Shown in pieces: positions 1 through 11,895 of a stretch of DNA of 64,000 bases (the first letter of the stretch is position 1; each line of letters opens with the position of its first letter). The position numbers were made by a program, and so were the translations under genes. Origin of the DNA: Alphaproteobacteria bacterium (GTDB taxonomy: Bacteria; Pseudomonadota; Alphaproteobacteria; Paracaedibacterales; CAIULA01); NCBI GenBank assembly GCA_019749935.1, contig JAIEPD010000027.1:1-64000 (forward strand), written 5' to 3'. Under the pieces are notes generated by a model. The model made no database searches, was not told where the DNA came from, and saw only the letters and a list, made by a program, of their open reading frames with translations.

Positions 1-2415
<2,415 letters not shown>

Positions 2416-2439
2416 GAAAGTATAAAGAAGTATCTATAT

Positions 2440-4380
2440 ATGAAACTTTACGCAGAAAAAAGGGCGAAACCTAAAAAGGCTCCTAAGAAAAAGGAACCTA
2501 AGGCAAAAAAAACAAAGAAAGGCCCTACTTTCTTAGGCCGCATATTTAGATTGTTCCTAATGCTTGGAATATGGGGACTGACAATTGTTGGTCTCGCTGT
2601 TTTGTGGTTTAGCCATGATCTTCCAGACCTCAAGAATCTGCAAGCAAACATCAGAAAGCCAAGTGTTACCATCCAAACAGAAGACGGCATCATAATAGGA
2701 ACCTATGGGGATCTATATGAAAGCATGGTCAAAGTTCAAGATCTTCCGCCCTATGTGCCTCAGGCTTTAATGGCAGTTGAAGATCGCCGTTTCTATAGTC
2801 ATTTCGGTGTAGACGTTATTGGCCTTGTCAGAGCCGCTTATACAAACTATCGCGCCCATCGCGTTGTGCAAGGAGGTTCAACGCTCACTCAACAGCTTGC
2901 AAAGAACATTCTTTTCACCCAAGGATCTTTTTCGGTTAATGACAGATCTTACAAACGAAAAATCCAAGAAGTTCTTTTGGCTGTTTGGCTCGAGTGGAAA
3001 TTTACAAAAGATCAAATCCTAACTATGTATTTAAATAGAGTTTATTTTGGTTCTGGTACCTATGGAATTGATGCTGCCGCAAGAAAATACTTTAACAAAT
3101 CTGCTAAGAATTTAACTGTGTTTGAAGCTGCTGTTGTGGCAGGGCTTTTAAAAGCTCCCTCTAAATACTCACCCGCGCAGCATCCAAAACGGGCTGCAGC
3201 CAGAGGAAAATTAGTCTTAATGACTATGGTTGAAGCCGGATTTTTAAAAGATTATCAAACGTATCTTGAACAAGGCGTCAAGGAACTTACCGCAACAACT
3301 CTAAAACAAAATCAGGGTGCAAAGTATTTTGCTGATTGGATTTATGAAACTATTCCAAGCATCATAGGTCCAATTGATAAAGATATAATTGTTGTCACAA
3401 CTTTAGATATTGATACTCAGCTTCATGCAGAAAAAATATCCTTAGAGCATTTAGAGGCCATGGGCAAAGAATTAAAAACTTCAGAAATTTCTTTTGTCGC
3501 CATGACCCCGAATGGGGCTATTCGTGCTATGGTTGGCGGCAAGAACTATGGATCGAGTCAATTTAATCGAGTCACTCAGGCTCTACGTCAACCTGGATCT
3601 GCCTTTAAAACATTCATTTATCTTGGCGCCCTTGAATCAGGCATGACTCCTGAAACAATGATTGACGATAGCCCTTTTTCAAAAGGAAATTGGCATCCAA
3701 GCAATTTCAAATGGAAAAGTGTTGGAAAGGTGACATTAAAAGAAGCGTTAGCCCGTTCTATTAACAGTGTTTCTATCAGACTGACCGAACAAATTGGCCC
3801 TAAAAAGGTCGCTGAAGTTGCAAAACGCCTTGGCGTTACCAGCACACTTAATAATGATTTAAGCATATCACTTGGAACAGGTGAGGCTACACTTTTAGAA
3901 CTAACAACAGCTTACGCAACCTTTGCAAATAATGGGAAAGCCGTTTGGCCCTATGGGATTTTAGAAATCAAAGATAAAAGCGGCCACACCCTTTATAAAC
4001 ATGAAAATACCCCCGGAAAATCAATTATAGGAAACGCAGCATTGCAAGGTATGCGAGAAATGCTAAGAGGTGTTATTGAGTTTGGAAGCGGCCGTGCAGC
4101 TAACGTTGATCCTACTGTTGCTGGAAAAACAGGGAGTAATGGCGATATAGATGCCTGGTTCTTTGGCTATAAAGAAACTTCATCAGAACTCAGTGAGCCT
4201 ATCGTTGTGGGTGTGTGGACTGGCAATGATAACAATCGTCCTATGGCAAAAATCTCAACAGGCAGCAGAATGCCAACGCGAATCGCAGGAGCCTTTTTCA
4301 AACAGGCTCCAATCAAACATCTACCCCGAAGCGGAAATAAAGGACCTGTTACCTTGGATGATTATTTAAAAGGACTCTGA
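2440..4380 (+). CDS. mrcA: Class A penicillin-binding protein (PBP1A family)
   Basis: Bifunctional peptidoglycan glycosyltransferase and DD-transpeptidase of the inner membrane. A very Lys-rich cytoplasmic tail (residues 1-30) precedes one membrane segment (about 36-58). The GT51 domain carries the catalytic EDRRFYSHFGVD motif (Glu114). The transpeptidase has SxxK at QPGSAFKTF (Ser387), SxN at SINS and KTG at 563-565. At 646 residues it is shorter than the roughly 800-850 of enterobacterial PBP1A. It starts 24 bases after gyrB and may be co-transcribed with it. All catalytic motifs are intact. Confidence 0.95.
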   Translation: MKLYAEKRAKPKKAPKKKEPKAKKTKKGPTFLGRIFRLFLMLGIWGLTIVGLAVLWFSHDLPDLKNLQANIRKPSVTIQTEDGIIIGTYGDLYESMVKVQDLPPYVPQALMAVEDRRFYSHFGVDVIGLVRAAYTNYRAHRVVQGGSTLTQQLAKNILFTQGSFSVNDRSYKRKIQEVLLAVWLEWKFTKDQILTMYLNRVYFGSGTYGIDAAARKYFNKSAKNLTVFEAAVVAGLLKAPSKYSPAQHPKRAAARGKLVLMTMVEAGFLKDYQTYLEQGVKELTATTLKQNQGAKYFADWIYETIPSIIGPIDKDIIVVTTLDIDTQLHAEKISLEHLEAMGKELKTSEISFVAMTPNGAIRAMVGGKNYGSSQFNRVTQALRQPGSAFKTFIYLGALESGMTPETMIDDSPFSKGNWHPSNFKWKSVGKVTLKEALARSINSVSIRLTEQIGPKKVAEVAKRLGVTSTLNNDLSISLGTGEATLLELTTAYATFANNGKAVWPYGILEIKDKSGHTLYKHENTPGKSIIGNAALQGMREMLRGVIEFGSGRAANVDPTVAGKTGSNGDIDAWFFGYKETSSELSEPIVVGVWTGNDNNRPMAKISTGSRMPTRIAGAFFKQAPIKHLPRSGNKGPVTLDDYLKGL

Positions 4381-4408
4381 GAATCCTAGTTAAAATTCCT
4401 TAAACACA

Positions 4409-5200
4409 TCATCTTAACAAAGGGATGGATCTTCCAGAAGCAAGCTGATCATAGGATGGTATATTGAAAAAAGAGGATTTATCCTTACTAACATCACTTC
4501 CGTTTTCAGTGCCCGACATTGCAACTCCAAACAAAAACAATGCATGCTCAACGCTGGTTGCATTAAGTTTCTGCCTTATATTGCGCAAATGAAAAACGAC
4601 AGTCGCTTCAGATATGGCTAAATTCCCAGCCACCACTTTGATTGGCTTTCCTTGGGCTTTTAAAACCATAACCTCATATTCTCTTCTTGTTAGCAAACTT
4701 AAAGATTGCTTAGATTGAAGCTCACTTTTCACATTCCAATAAATATGACCTGCAAATGAAAGCGCATGTACCATTTCCGGGTGAGGATTCGTTGTATCTA
4801 AAATTGTAAGATAGCTTTGATCATTTTGCCCTAATACCAAAGGAATTGTTGTTCCTTTTACAACCCCATAATCATGAGCTTGATGAAAAAGCTGATTTTG
4901 AAGAAGCGTAAGGCTATCAAAAGCTTCAATATCCCAACTAAAAGGTAAAATCATTTTTCCCCAAGGGAAAACAGGATCTATCAGATAATACTTATTCTTC
5001 ACATAATAACTTATCCACTCAGGCGGGTAAGTCTCAAAGAAATCAACTTTCTGAGAAGTAGAGATTTTTACAATAGAAAAACGATCTGTAGAATAATGAT
5101 GAAATATCTCAACAAACCTTTGATTTAATTCATCAACGGATGTGCTTTCCTTCAATATTCCAAGCCAATTTTCTGCTTGCTGACGCTCTACCACTCGCAA
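4409..5200 (-). CDS. LuxR-family transcriptional regulator (autoinducer-binding type)
   Basis: A 263-residue protein with an N-terminal region resembling the autoinducer-binding fold of LuxR solos and a C-terminal LuxR helix-turn-helix (LLTRREYEVMVLKAQGKP, then ATVVFHLRNIRQKL). No luxI-type synthase is nearby, so it would be a solo regulator sensing an external or host signal, or none. The ligand cannot be read from sequence. It is followed by a 35-residue tail after the HTH, which is longer than usual. It is convergent with the PBP gene, with a 28-base gap and no clear terminator. Confidence 0.85.
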   Translation of the reverse strand: MRVVERQQAENWLGILKESTSVDELNQRFVEIFHHYSTDRFSIVKISTSQKVDFFETYPPEWISYYVKNKYYLIDPVFPWGKMILPFSWDIEAFDSLTLLQNQLFHQAHDYGVVKGTTIPLVLGQNDQSYLTILDTTNPHPEMVHALSFAGHIYWNVKSELQSKQSLSLLTRREYEVMVLKAQGKPIKVVAGNLAISEATVVFHLRNIRQKLNATSVEHALFLFGVAMSGTENGSDVSKDKSSFFNIPSYDQLASGRSIPLLR

Positions 5201-5396
5201 AACCTCTTAACTTAAAAAGTAGTCCACAATAGGTTTGCAATGATTTCGATAAAAAAGCAAGTCATAAATAAAAATTCTTAGACTTTGTGGGAAAAATAAA
5301 TAATCTAATAGAGTTTGATAATACTCAAATATAAAAACTGATGTTCAATTATTTAAGATTTCTAGAAGCAATATGATTTTCGGACAATATGGCAAT

Positions 5397-5428
5397 AAAA
5401 AAGAGGAAGAGCTCACGCGCTTCCCCCT
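5397..5428 (-). terminator. Rho-independent terminator after HU gene
   Basis: On the minus strand a GGGGAAG/CTTCCTC stem (one G-U pair) with a short loop is followed by six T residues. It lies just past the stop of the HU gene and fits an intrinsic terminator. Confidence 0.7.
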
Positions 5429-5444
5429 TATAAAAAAACGCTAA

Positions 5445-5732
5445 TTAGGAGCGACGGTTTACAGCGTCTTTTAAATCTTTTCCTGCTTTAAATACTGCAC
5501 GTGTTGAAGCTGGGATTTTTATTTTCTCACCAGTTCTTGGATTGCGGCCTTCTCTCGCTGCACTTTTTTGTGTTGAGAATGAACCAAAACCAATTAGACG
5601 AACCTCTTCGCCTTTTTTAAGAGAGGATGTCATCCCCGCAAATACCGCCTCTACTGCTTTTTGAGAATCTGTCTTTGTTAACTTTGTAGCTTTTGCAACA
5701 TAAGACACAAGATCTGCTTTACCTATAGCCAT
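5445..5732 (-). CDS. hup: HU-family nucleoid DNA-binding protein
   Basis: Small basic histone-like protein that bends and compacts DNA as a dimer. The HU/IHF signature GFGSFSTQKSAAREGRNP is present, followed by the beta-arm and the typical VFKAGKDLKDAV end. About 95 residues, normal for the family. Two ATGs lie close together; the second (5732, MAIGKADL) is chosen because the AAGGA Shine-Dalgarno sits about 8 bases before it but only 2 before the first (5738). Monocistronic, with its own terminator. Confidence 0.93.
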   Translation of the reverse strand: MAIGKADLVSYVAKATKLTKTDSQKAVEAVFAGMTSSLKKGEEVRLIGFGSFSTQKSAAREGRNPRTGEKIKIPASTRAVFKAGKDLKDAVNRRS

Positions 5733-5904
5733 TACCATATTCCTTTCACTGTTACGAAATAATATTTATTCTAAAAGGAAAAAATCTGGAAAGCAAAACA
5801 GATAGCGCTTTAACAACAACACACTTTATAGCCTATGGTAGTAAAAATACAACACAACGCCAAAATAAGGAATAATTGGTTGAAATTTTAGAAAAATTCA
5901 TTTA

Positions 5905-6939
5905 TTAAAACTTCGATCTATTCTCTTTCCTTACTTGAACCCATCCACCCTTAATCCTTTTTAGATAACACCCTCCAGCTGTTGTTCCTATAAAATCTGG
6001 ATTTACCAGTTTTTCATAAAGAAGCTCAAGGCTTTCATAGGATAGAGGGTAAGAATGCCCTCCAAATTCCAACAGAAGGCCACGAAGTAAGCGATAAGCT
6101 ATTTCTTTATGGAGAATTTTAAAAGCACTCAGGCGAATAAATTGCCCATCTTTAACACACTCTATTATAGCAATTCTCAATTGTTGTTCAAGATAATCTT
6201 CTGTTACCTGGAATCTTTTTTGAACCCGATCAATGGTTTCAGGAGTTAATCCTTCTTCAGACATAATAGGAAGCAATTTACGCATGCGGATCCGCGCATA
6301 CTCAAGCTTATCATTGCTGGGATCTTTGAGAAAAGGTTGATTAAATCTCTCTAGAGTTCTTTCAAGGCGTAAGGGTGAGACCTTTAGTAAGGGTCTTATA
6401 AGACAAAGGTTATTGAGTGTGCTTTTCTGTTTTATGCCACACAAACCCGTTATACCCGACCCCTTGCTAAGTCGCATTAAAAACGTTTCCCATTGATCTT
6501 GCAAATGATGCGCTGTCAAAAGAGTTGTTATTTGTTTCAAAGAGCACCAGTTTGAAAGTAACTCATAACGAGCCTCCCTTGCCTTTTGTTGCAAGGCAGA
6601 AGTTATGCCTGAGTGTTGCCAAACAAGTGTGCGATGCTCAATCCCACGAGCCTTCAGCCATTCATGTACTAAAAGAGCCTCTTTAGCTGACTCTTCCCTT
6701 AGCCTGTGATCAACTGTAATGCCTATAACCTTTATTTCTCGAGGCACCGCCCATTCATGCATTAACAAAGTCAAAGCTAAGCTATCAGCACCTCCTGACA
6801 CAGCAACAACAACAGAATCTTTTAATGCATAAGACTCTATCAGCTTTGCAAACTCATCAGCTGAAAGAGCATAATACCCTTCTTGTTTCAAATTCCGGGT
6901 TATTTGTTTTTCGGGATCTGCGGTGCTCGAGTATTTCAT
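5905..6939 (-). CDS. tilS: tRNA(Ile)-lysidine synthase
   Basis: TilS attaches lysine to C34 of the CAU-anticodon tRNA-Ile so that it reads AUA. The PP-loop ATP-pyrophosphatase motif SGGADS is near residue 52, followed by family blocks TVDHRLREESAKEA, TAHHLQDQWETFLMRL and the PLL..R region. At about 345 residues it is shorter than the E. coli enzyme (432) and appears to lack most of the C-terminal tRNA-binding domain, as in many alphaproteobacteria. Start: an AAGGAG at 6950-6955 serves either GTG 6945 (4-base spacing) or ATG 6939 (10 bases); I prefer ATG. No ftsH follows it here, unlike the common tilS-ftsH pairing. Confidence 0.93.
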   Translation of the reverse strand: MKYSSTADPEKQITRNLKQEGYYALSADEFAKLIESYALKDSVVVAVSGGADSLALTLLMHEWAVPREIKVIGITVDHRLREESAKEALLVHEWLKARGIEHRTLVWQHSGITSALQQKAREARYELLSNWCSLKQITTLLTAHHLQDQWETFLMRLSKGSGITGLCGIKQKSTLNNLCLIRPLLKVSPLRLERTLERFNQPFLKDPSNDKLEYARIRMRKLLPIMSEEGLTPETIDRVQKRFQVTEDYLEQQLRIAIIECVKDGQFIRLSAFKILHKEIAYRLLRGLLLEFGGHSYPLSYESLELLYEKLVNPDFIGTTAGGCYLKRIKGGWVQVRKENRSKF

Positions 6940-7003
6940 ATACACTCCGCTCCTTGCCCCTCAAACGCCTGCCCGGCTTTTTGAAACACTTTGGGTAAAG
7001 ACA

Positions 7004-7939
7004 TCATTGATGTAGAAATTTCTCTGCTTCTAAGGCTGCCATGCACCCCTGCCCCGCCGCGGTCACAGCTTGGCGGAAAACTTTATCTTGAACATCACCC
7101 GCAGCAAACACCCCAGGTACATTGGTTGCAGTGCTTCCAGGTTTAGCTAAGATATACCCTTCATGGTCTGTATCAATTTGCCCCTTAAAAACATCACTCA
7201 TGGGGGTATGACCAATTGCCACAAACAAACCGTCTACATTCAGCTGACTAACAGCATCTGTTTTTTGATTAACAAGCGATAACCCTGTCATACTTTTGGG
7301 ATTTTCAGTTCCCAAAATTTCACTTACAGCGCTGTCCCAAATTACAGAGATTTTAGGATTTTTAAACAGCCTATCCTGAGCAATTTTTTCAGCCCTTAAA
7401 CTGTCCCGGCGATGAATAAGCGTCACATGGCTTGCAAAGTTTGTTAGAAAAATTGCTTCTTCAACGGCGGTATTACCCCCACCAACGATCGCTACACTTT
7501 TATTTTTAAAGAAAAACCCATCACATGTTGCGCAAGCTGAAACGCCAAACCCTCTGTATTTTTCCTCGGTTGGAATACCAAGCCATTTTGCTTGAGCGCC
7601 TGTTGCAATAATAACCGTATCAGCTGTGTAGCGTGTGCCACTATCAGACCAACACTGAAAGGGTCTTTGGCTAAAATCAACTTTTTCAATTAACTCTTCA
7701 ACCATTTCTGTTCCCACATGCTCTGCTTGAGCACGCATCTCCTCCATAAGCCAGGGGCCTTGTATGGTTTCTCTAAAGCCAGGATAATTTTCAACATCGG
7801 TTGTAATTGTCAATTGTCCGCCAGGCTGCAGCCCCAATAATTGAATAGGATTTAAATTCGCGCGCGCTGCATAAATCGCAGCTGTGTACCCAGCAGGACC
7901 ACCACCAATAATTAATACTTTTGTGTGTTTTGTTTGCAT
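7004..7939 (-). CDS. trxB: Thioredoxin-disulfide reductase
   Basis: NADPH- and FAD-dependent flavoenzyme that reduces thioredoxin in the cytoplasm. FAD-binding GGGPAGYTAAIYAARAN is at the N-terminus, the redox-active CATC in SACATCDGFFF is near residue 135, the NADPH-binding GGGNTAVEEA follows, and the C-terminal GVFAAGDVQD FAD motif is present. The length of 311 residues is typical. It lies 64 bases upstream of tilS on the same strand. Confidence 0.96.
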   Translation of the reverse strand: MQTKHTKVLIIGGGPAGYTAAIYAARANLNPIQLLGLQPGGQLTITTDVENYPGFRETIQGPWLMEEMRAQAEHVGTEMVEELIEKVDFSQRPFQCWSDSGTRYTADTVIIATGAQAKWLGIPTEEKYRGFGVSACATCDGFFFKNKSVAIVGGGNTAVEEAIFLTNFASHVTLIHRRDSLRAEKIAQDRLFKNPKISVIWDSAVSEILGTENPKSMTGLSLVNQKTDAVSQLNVDGLFVAIGHTPMSDVFKGQIDTDHEGYILAKPGSTATNVPGVFAAGDVQDKVFRQAVTAAGQGCMAALEAEKFLHQ

Positions 7940-8068
7940 ATGAAATATTACATCTTTTATCTAATGTTTTTATGAATATAGGCTGTTTTTAAGGTCATGA
8001 ACAATGCTGTTAAGACCTAAAATCTTTTCATTTTAATAGATGCTTAAAGAATTTTCTTCAGGAAAAGC

Positions 8069-9406
8069 CTAAACATCCGTCGTGTCCATGTCTTCTAAAA
8101 CTTGTGCTCTGTGATTCCAGGTAAGGGCAAAGAAAATAGCACTTAGGACTGCCGAAACAGCAACCATTAGGAATGCATAATCCCAGCCTGAATAATCAAC
8201 GATCGCCCCAATACCAACACCCGTAATCGCTGTTCCTAAGTAGCCAAACGTACCCGTCAATCCAGAAGCAGCGCCAGCCGCTTTCTTAGAAGCAAAGTCA
8301 GTTGCTGCAACCCCAACTAGAATTTGAGGGCCAGATACTAAAAATCCAATAGCAACCATTCCAATAAAATGAAGTGAAATGTAGCCTGCTGGCACCTTCC
8401 ATAAAAAGACTACGCATAAAGCTAATATTAACATAAAGATAGCGCCCACTTGCCCGCGGTGACCTTCAAAAACTTTGTCCGAAAGATATCCTGCAACAAT
8501 TCCACCAAACATACCTGCTATATCAAAACCAGCAGCTTGCCATCCTGCTAAATGCAAAGAACTTCCTTTAAATTCGCGCAAAAATGTTGGCGCCCAGTTA
8601 AAAACTGCCATTCGCACAATATACAAAAAGAAATTTGCCCAACATACGTACCAAACCAACTTATTTTTCATGACCTTTTCGATCAGAATCTGGCGCATTG
8701 ATAGATGCTCTTCTTCTTCTATATGAACACCTCTCGTTAATCCTTGATGTTCTTCAATAGACGGCAACCCTAAAGATTGAGGTGTATCTCTTAAACGATT
8801 AAACAAAAAGACTGCGAGAAAAAGGCAAATAATGCCAGGAACATAAAAAGCAAAACGCCAACCGTAATGTTCAATCAGGAATCCGGCCATTACCAAAATA
8901 ATGGCGCCTCCTATTTGCTGCGAGGTATTCCATACAGCCCATTTGGTAGCTAATTCTTTTGGACTAAACCAATGCGTTAATAATCGTGCACAAGGTGGCC
9001 ACCCCATAGACTGGAAACAAGAGTTAAGAGTCCAGAAAATCATAAGCCAAGTAAGAGATGAACTGAAGCCTACAAACAAGTTCATAACAGCCGACATCAA
9101 CAGGCCAAATGTCATCAAATATCGTGCATTTGATCGATCTCCTAAAAGACCACTAACACCCTTTCCAATTCCGTAAACAACTGCAGCGACGCTAATAATC
9201 ACGCCAATTTGGGTCTTACTATACCCCAAATCACTTTGCATGGAAGGAATTGCCATTGTGAAATTTTGACGAACTAAGTAGAAACCCGCGTACCCAACCA
9301 TCATTGAGTACATCATACGGAATCGCCAGTAGCTGTAACGCTTTGAATTATCTTGTGTGACTTCGGAAGCTGAACAAGTTTTAAGAGATTGTATATTAGC
9401 TGTCAT
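8069..9406 (-). CDS. MFS organophosphate:phosphate antiporter (GlpT/UhpT/UhpC type)
   Basis: Twelve-segment inner-membrane carrier of the OPA branch of the major facilitator superfamily. Family features are the N-terminal FYLVRQNFTMAIPSMQ block, GLLGDRSNARYLM between helices 2 and 3, and MGWPPCARLLTHWFSPKE in helix 4-5. Members exchange glycerol-3-phosphate, hexose phosphates or phosphoglycerate for phosphate; the substrate cannot be fixed from sequence. Homologues are common in intracellular bacteria that draw sugar phosphates from the host cytosol. ATG 9406 is preferred to the upstream TTG at 9424. A single gene with no UhpAB regulators beside it. Confidence 0.85.
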   Translation of the reverse strand: MTANIQSLKTCSASEVTQDNSKRYSYWRFRMMYSMMVGYAGFYLVRQNFTMAIPSMQSDLGYSKTQIGVIISVAAVVYGIGKGVSGLLGDRSNARYLMTFGLLMSAVMNLFVGFSSSLTWLMIFWTLNSCFQSMGWPPCARLLTHWFSPKELATKWAVWNTSQQIGGAIILVMAGFLIEHYGWRFAFYVPGIICLFLAVFLFNRLRDTPQSLGLPSIEEHQGLTRGVHIEEEEHLSMRQILIEKVMKNKLVWYVCWANFFLYIVRMAVFNWAPTFLREFKGSSLHLAGWQAAGFDIAGMFGGIVAGYLSDKVFEGHRGQVGAIFMLILALCVVFLWKVPAGYISLHFIGMVAIGFLVSGPQILVGVAATDFASKKAAGAASGLTGTFGYLGTAITGVGIGAIVDYSGWDYAFLMVAVSAVLSAIFFALTWNHRAQVLEDMDTTDV

Positions 9407-9579
9407 TGTATTTAATCTTAACAAAAGTCACATGTTTAAATTTTATAAAATTTACAACAGAAATGCACCACTTTTTTCTTGCTTTAACAACTTTCATACT
9501 TTTCAATTTAGTAAAAACTCCACTTTATAAAGAATATTTCCAGTAAAAAACAATTTTAGAATAAAAATATGACTTAAAA

Positions 9580-10965
9580 TTACGCCTCTAGGGATCGTCT
9601 TAGGATATCAATGTCATTAGCAAATTCTCTGTCACTTTGACAAAATTCTTGCACTTTCCGAACCGAATGAAGGACTGTTGTATGATCGCGTCCCCCAAAT
9701 TTACGTCCAATTTCTGGAAGAGATTTAGAAGTTAATAGTTTGGACAAATAAATAGCGATTTGTCGTGGCCTTGCAATATTTTGCAACCTTCTGCTTGATA
9801 AAAGATCAGAGATTTTAATATTATAAAACTCACAAACGCGCTTTTGAATATCTTCAATTGTAATACGACGATCATTGGATCGCAACAGATCACGTAAAAC
9901 TTCTTGAGTTGTATCAATTGAAATACTACGCCCAACGAGAGTTGCATGCGCAACAATACGATTTAAAGCCCCTTCTAATTCACGGATGTTTGAAATAATC
10001 CTGAAAGCAAGAAACTCCATAACATCTTTTGGAATTTTTAACCCCAAAGCATCTGCTTTTGCCTGTAAAATTCCTAAACGTAATTCATAAGTCGTTGGGT
10101 GAATGTCAGCAACCAATCCCCAACCTAATCTAGACTTTAAACGTTCTTCCATTTTTTCAAGATCGGCGGGTGATTTATCAGCTGATATAATAACCTGACG
10201 ATTGTTATCAACAAGTGCATTAAAGGTATGGAAAAACTCTTCTTGCGTTGTATCTTTTCCGCTTATGAACTGCACATCATCGATCATTAAAACATCAACG
10301 TTACGAAATTCATCTTTAAAGGCTACAGTATCTTTAAAACGCAACGCTCTGATAAACTGATACATAAATTTTTCAGCAGATAAGTAAATAACTTTGCGAG
10401 TTGGGTGAGTTTTTTTAATATGCCAAGCTATCGCATGCATTAAATGGGTTTTACCAAGACCAACGCCACCATAGAGAAACAGCGGATTAAAAAGCGGAGT
10501 ATCGGATTCCGCAACTCTTAAAGCTGCAGCATAGGCAAGCTCGTTAGGTTTACCGACAACAAAATTTTCAAAAGTGAACCTGCTATCAAGGGCAGCACTC
10601 ATATCTTCCCGATTATCATAAACCTCCTCGGCAATATCATCTTCCTCTTGCGCAGAAGCTTCAGATAAAATCCCTAAAGAGGCCTTTGTGCTGCTCACTC
10701 CAATTTCAATCTTCTTTAAATTTGGAAGAACTTCTCTCCAATATTTTTGAATACTTTCGCTGTAATGAGCTAAAATCCAATCTTTCATGAATCGACTTGG
10801 AGCATTGAATAAAATAGATTCATCATTCACTGAGATTAACTCAAGTGGTTTGATCCAGCTTTTAAAAGCAGCATCACCTAAGTCTTGAATAAGTTTTTCG
10901 CATATCAATTTCCATTGCTCTGCCAACAACGGGTGAACATTTTCTGAAATCTGTTGCATTATCAT
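9580..10965 (-). CDS. dnaA: Chromosomal replication initiator DnaA
   Basis: AAA+ ATPase that binds DnaA boxes and melts oriC. Domain I is at the N-terminus (LAEQWKLICEKLIQDLGDAAFKSW region, about residues 12-90), a short acidic linker follows, Walker A is GGVGLGKTH, Walker B is VLMIDDVQF, and the domain IV DNA-binding signature GGRDHTTVLHSVRKV is near the end. 461 residues, normal. It is third in a minus-strand run phhB - lipoprotein - dnaA with gaps of 15 and 37 bases. I found no cluster of DnaA boxes beside it, so oriC is probably elsewhere. Confidence 0.97.
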   Translation of the reverse strand: MIMQQISENVHPLLAEQWKLICEKLIQDLGDAAFKSWIKPLELISVNDESILFNAPSRFMKDWILAHYSESIQKYWREVLPNLKKIEIGVSSTKASLGILSEASAQEEDDIAEEVYDNREDMSAALDSRFTFENFVVGKPNELAYAAALRVAESDTPLFNPLFLYGGVGLGKTHLMHAIAWHIKKTHPTRKVIYLSAEKFMYQFIRALRFKDTVAFKDEFRNVDVLMIDDVQFISGKDTTQEEFFHTFNALVDNNRQVIISADKSPADLEKMEERLKSRLGWGLVADIHPTTYELRLGILQAKADALGLKIPKDVMEFLAFRIISNIRELEGALNRIVAHATLVGRSISIDTTQEVLRDLLRSNDRRITIEDIQKRVCEFYNIKISDLLSSRRLQNIARPRQIAIYLSKLLTSKSLPEIGRKFGGRDHTTVLHSVRKVQEFCQSDREFANDIDILRRSLEA

Positions 10966-11002
10966 TCTCTAAAAAAGCTCCATCTCAACAAATTTCTTGC
11001 AT

Positions 11003-11500
11003 TTATTTATGTTTTACAGGGATAACTTTGAAATCCAGCTTATCAAGTTGGATTGTTACCTCTTTATCGTCAGCAATCGCCACGCGATGAGGTCCTGGAC
11101 TGCTGTATCGTGCAAATACTAATACACCCTCTCCCGTTACTTTGGAAGGAGTAATTGTAACGTCATTTAAGTGTTGACCACGAATAATATCCCAACTGAA
11201 TACATCGATTTGCCCAGCATTATCCAATTTGATTTGCTCAATTTTTTGGAAATAAACATCTGCATCCATCTTAGAAAGATCCGCCAGCAGCTCTGGCTTG
11301 TATGCGATGACAATGTGAACAGTCACTGGCGAGCTGTCATTGACATCAGCTGATGCAGCAAAGTTAACTTTCTCAATCCAGACCTTAGCGGGTTGTAAAC
11401 TCACAACTGATTTTAATGCCGACACAACTGCGTCAGAGCTGCAGCCCACTAAAATCAATGAACTTAAAACCAAAAGAACAAGAGACCGAATCTGGAACAT
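11003..11500 (-). CDS. Putative lipoprotein, TssJ-like
   Basis: A 165-residue lipoprotein: hydrophobic signal, lipobox ending LVGC (Cys20), then a beta-rich domain. The order of features (SSPVTVHIVIAY strand, a helical DADVYFQK segment, a late PGPHRVAI strand) resembles the type VI secretion lipoprotein TssJ, which anchors the TssM membrane core. This is a weak, by-eye resemblance. The vgrG cassette at 19405 makes a T6SS in this genome likely and gives modest support. A good Shine-Dalgarno (AAGGAAG, 9 bases before the ATG) supports the start. Otherwise it is an unassigned lipoprotein. Confidence 0.6.
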   Translation of the reverse strand: MFQIRSLVLLVLSSLILVGCSSDAVVSALKSVVSLQPAKVWIEKVNFAASADVNDSSPVTVHIVIAYKPELLADLSKMDADVYFQKIEQIKLDNAGQIDVFSWDIIRGQHLNDVTITPSKVTGEGVLVFARYSSPGPHRVAIADDKEVTIQLDKLDFKVIPVKHK

Positions 11501-11515
11501 GCAATACTACTTCCT

Positions 11516-11800
11516 TTAAAAACCTTCAATTGCCTTAGCAAAATCTATATCTCTCTGACTAATTCCCCCACAATCATGGGTTCTTAACTGAACTGTCAAA
11601 TAATTATACACATTTGACCATTCAGGATGATGATTATTTTTTTCAGCCAACAACGCGATCCGAGTCATAAAGGAAAAAGCTTCAGAAAAATCCTTAAAGG
11701 TCCAATTTTTTTCAAGCAATTGGCCATCTCCAACCAACTTCCACCCCTTTAAAGCGGAAATTGAAGAAATAATTTCATTTTCTTTCAGCTTCTCGACCAT
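11516..11800 (-). CDS. phhB: Pterin-4a-carbinolamine dehydratase
   Basis: Small enzyme that dehydrates 4a-hydroxytetrahydropterin. The family core NNHHPEWSNVYN and the following V.LRTHD with the second histidine are present. 94 residues, normal length. No phenylalanine hydroxylase is in the window, so its role here is unclear; folP at 13634 is the only other pterin gene nearby. AAGG stands 7 bases before the ATG. First gene of the run leading to dnaA. Confidence 0.92.
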   Translation of the reverse strand: MVEKLKENEIISSISALKGWKLVGDGQLLEKNWTFKDFSEAFSFMTRIALLAEKNNHHPEWSNVYNYLTVQLRTHDCGGISQRDIDFAKAIEGF

Positions 11801-11895
11801 TTATTAACCTTTTTTATCTACATTATAAGACAAGAGACTCGAAATAACACAAATCAAACTTGCTATTTTTATAAACCTTTTCAAATAAAGGCCTG

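Noticed and set aside
9407-9579. oriC next to dnaA
   Set aside because: The gap is AT-rich but has no TTATCCACA-type boxes; neither does the upstream side.
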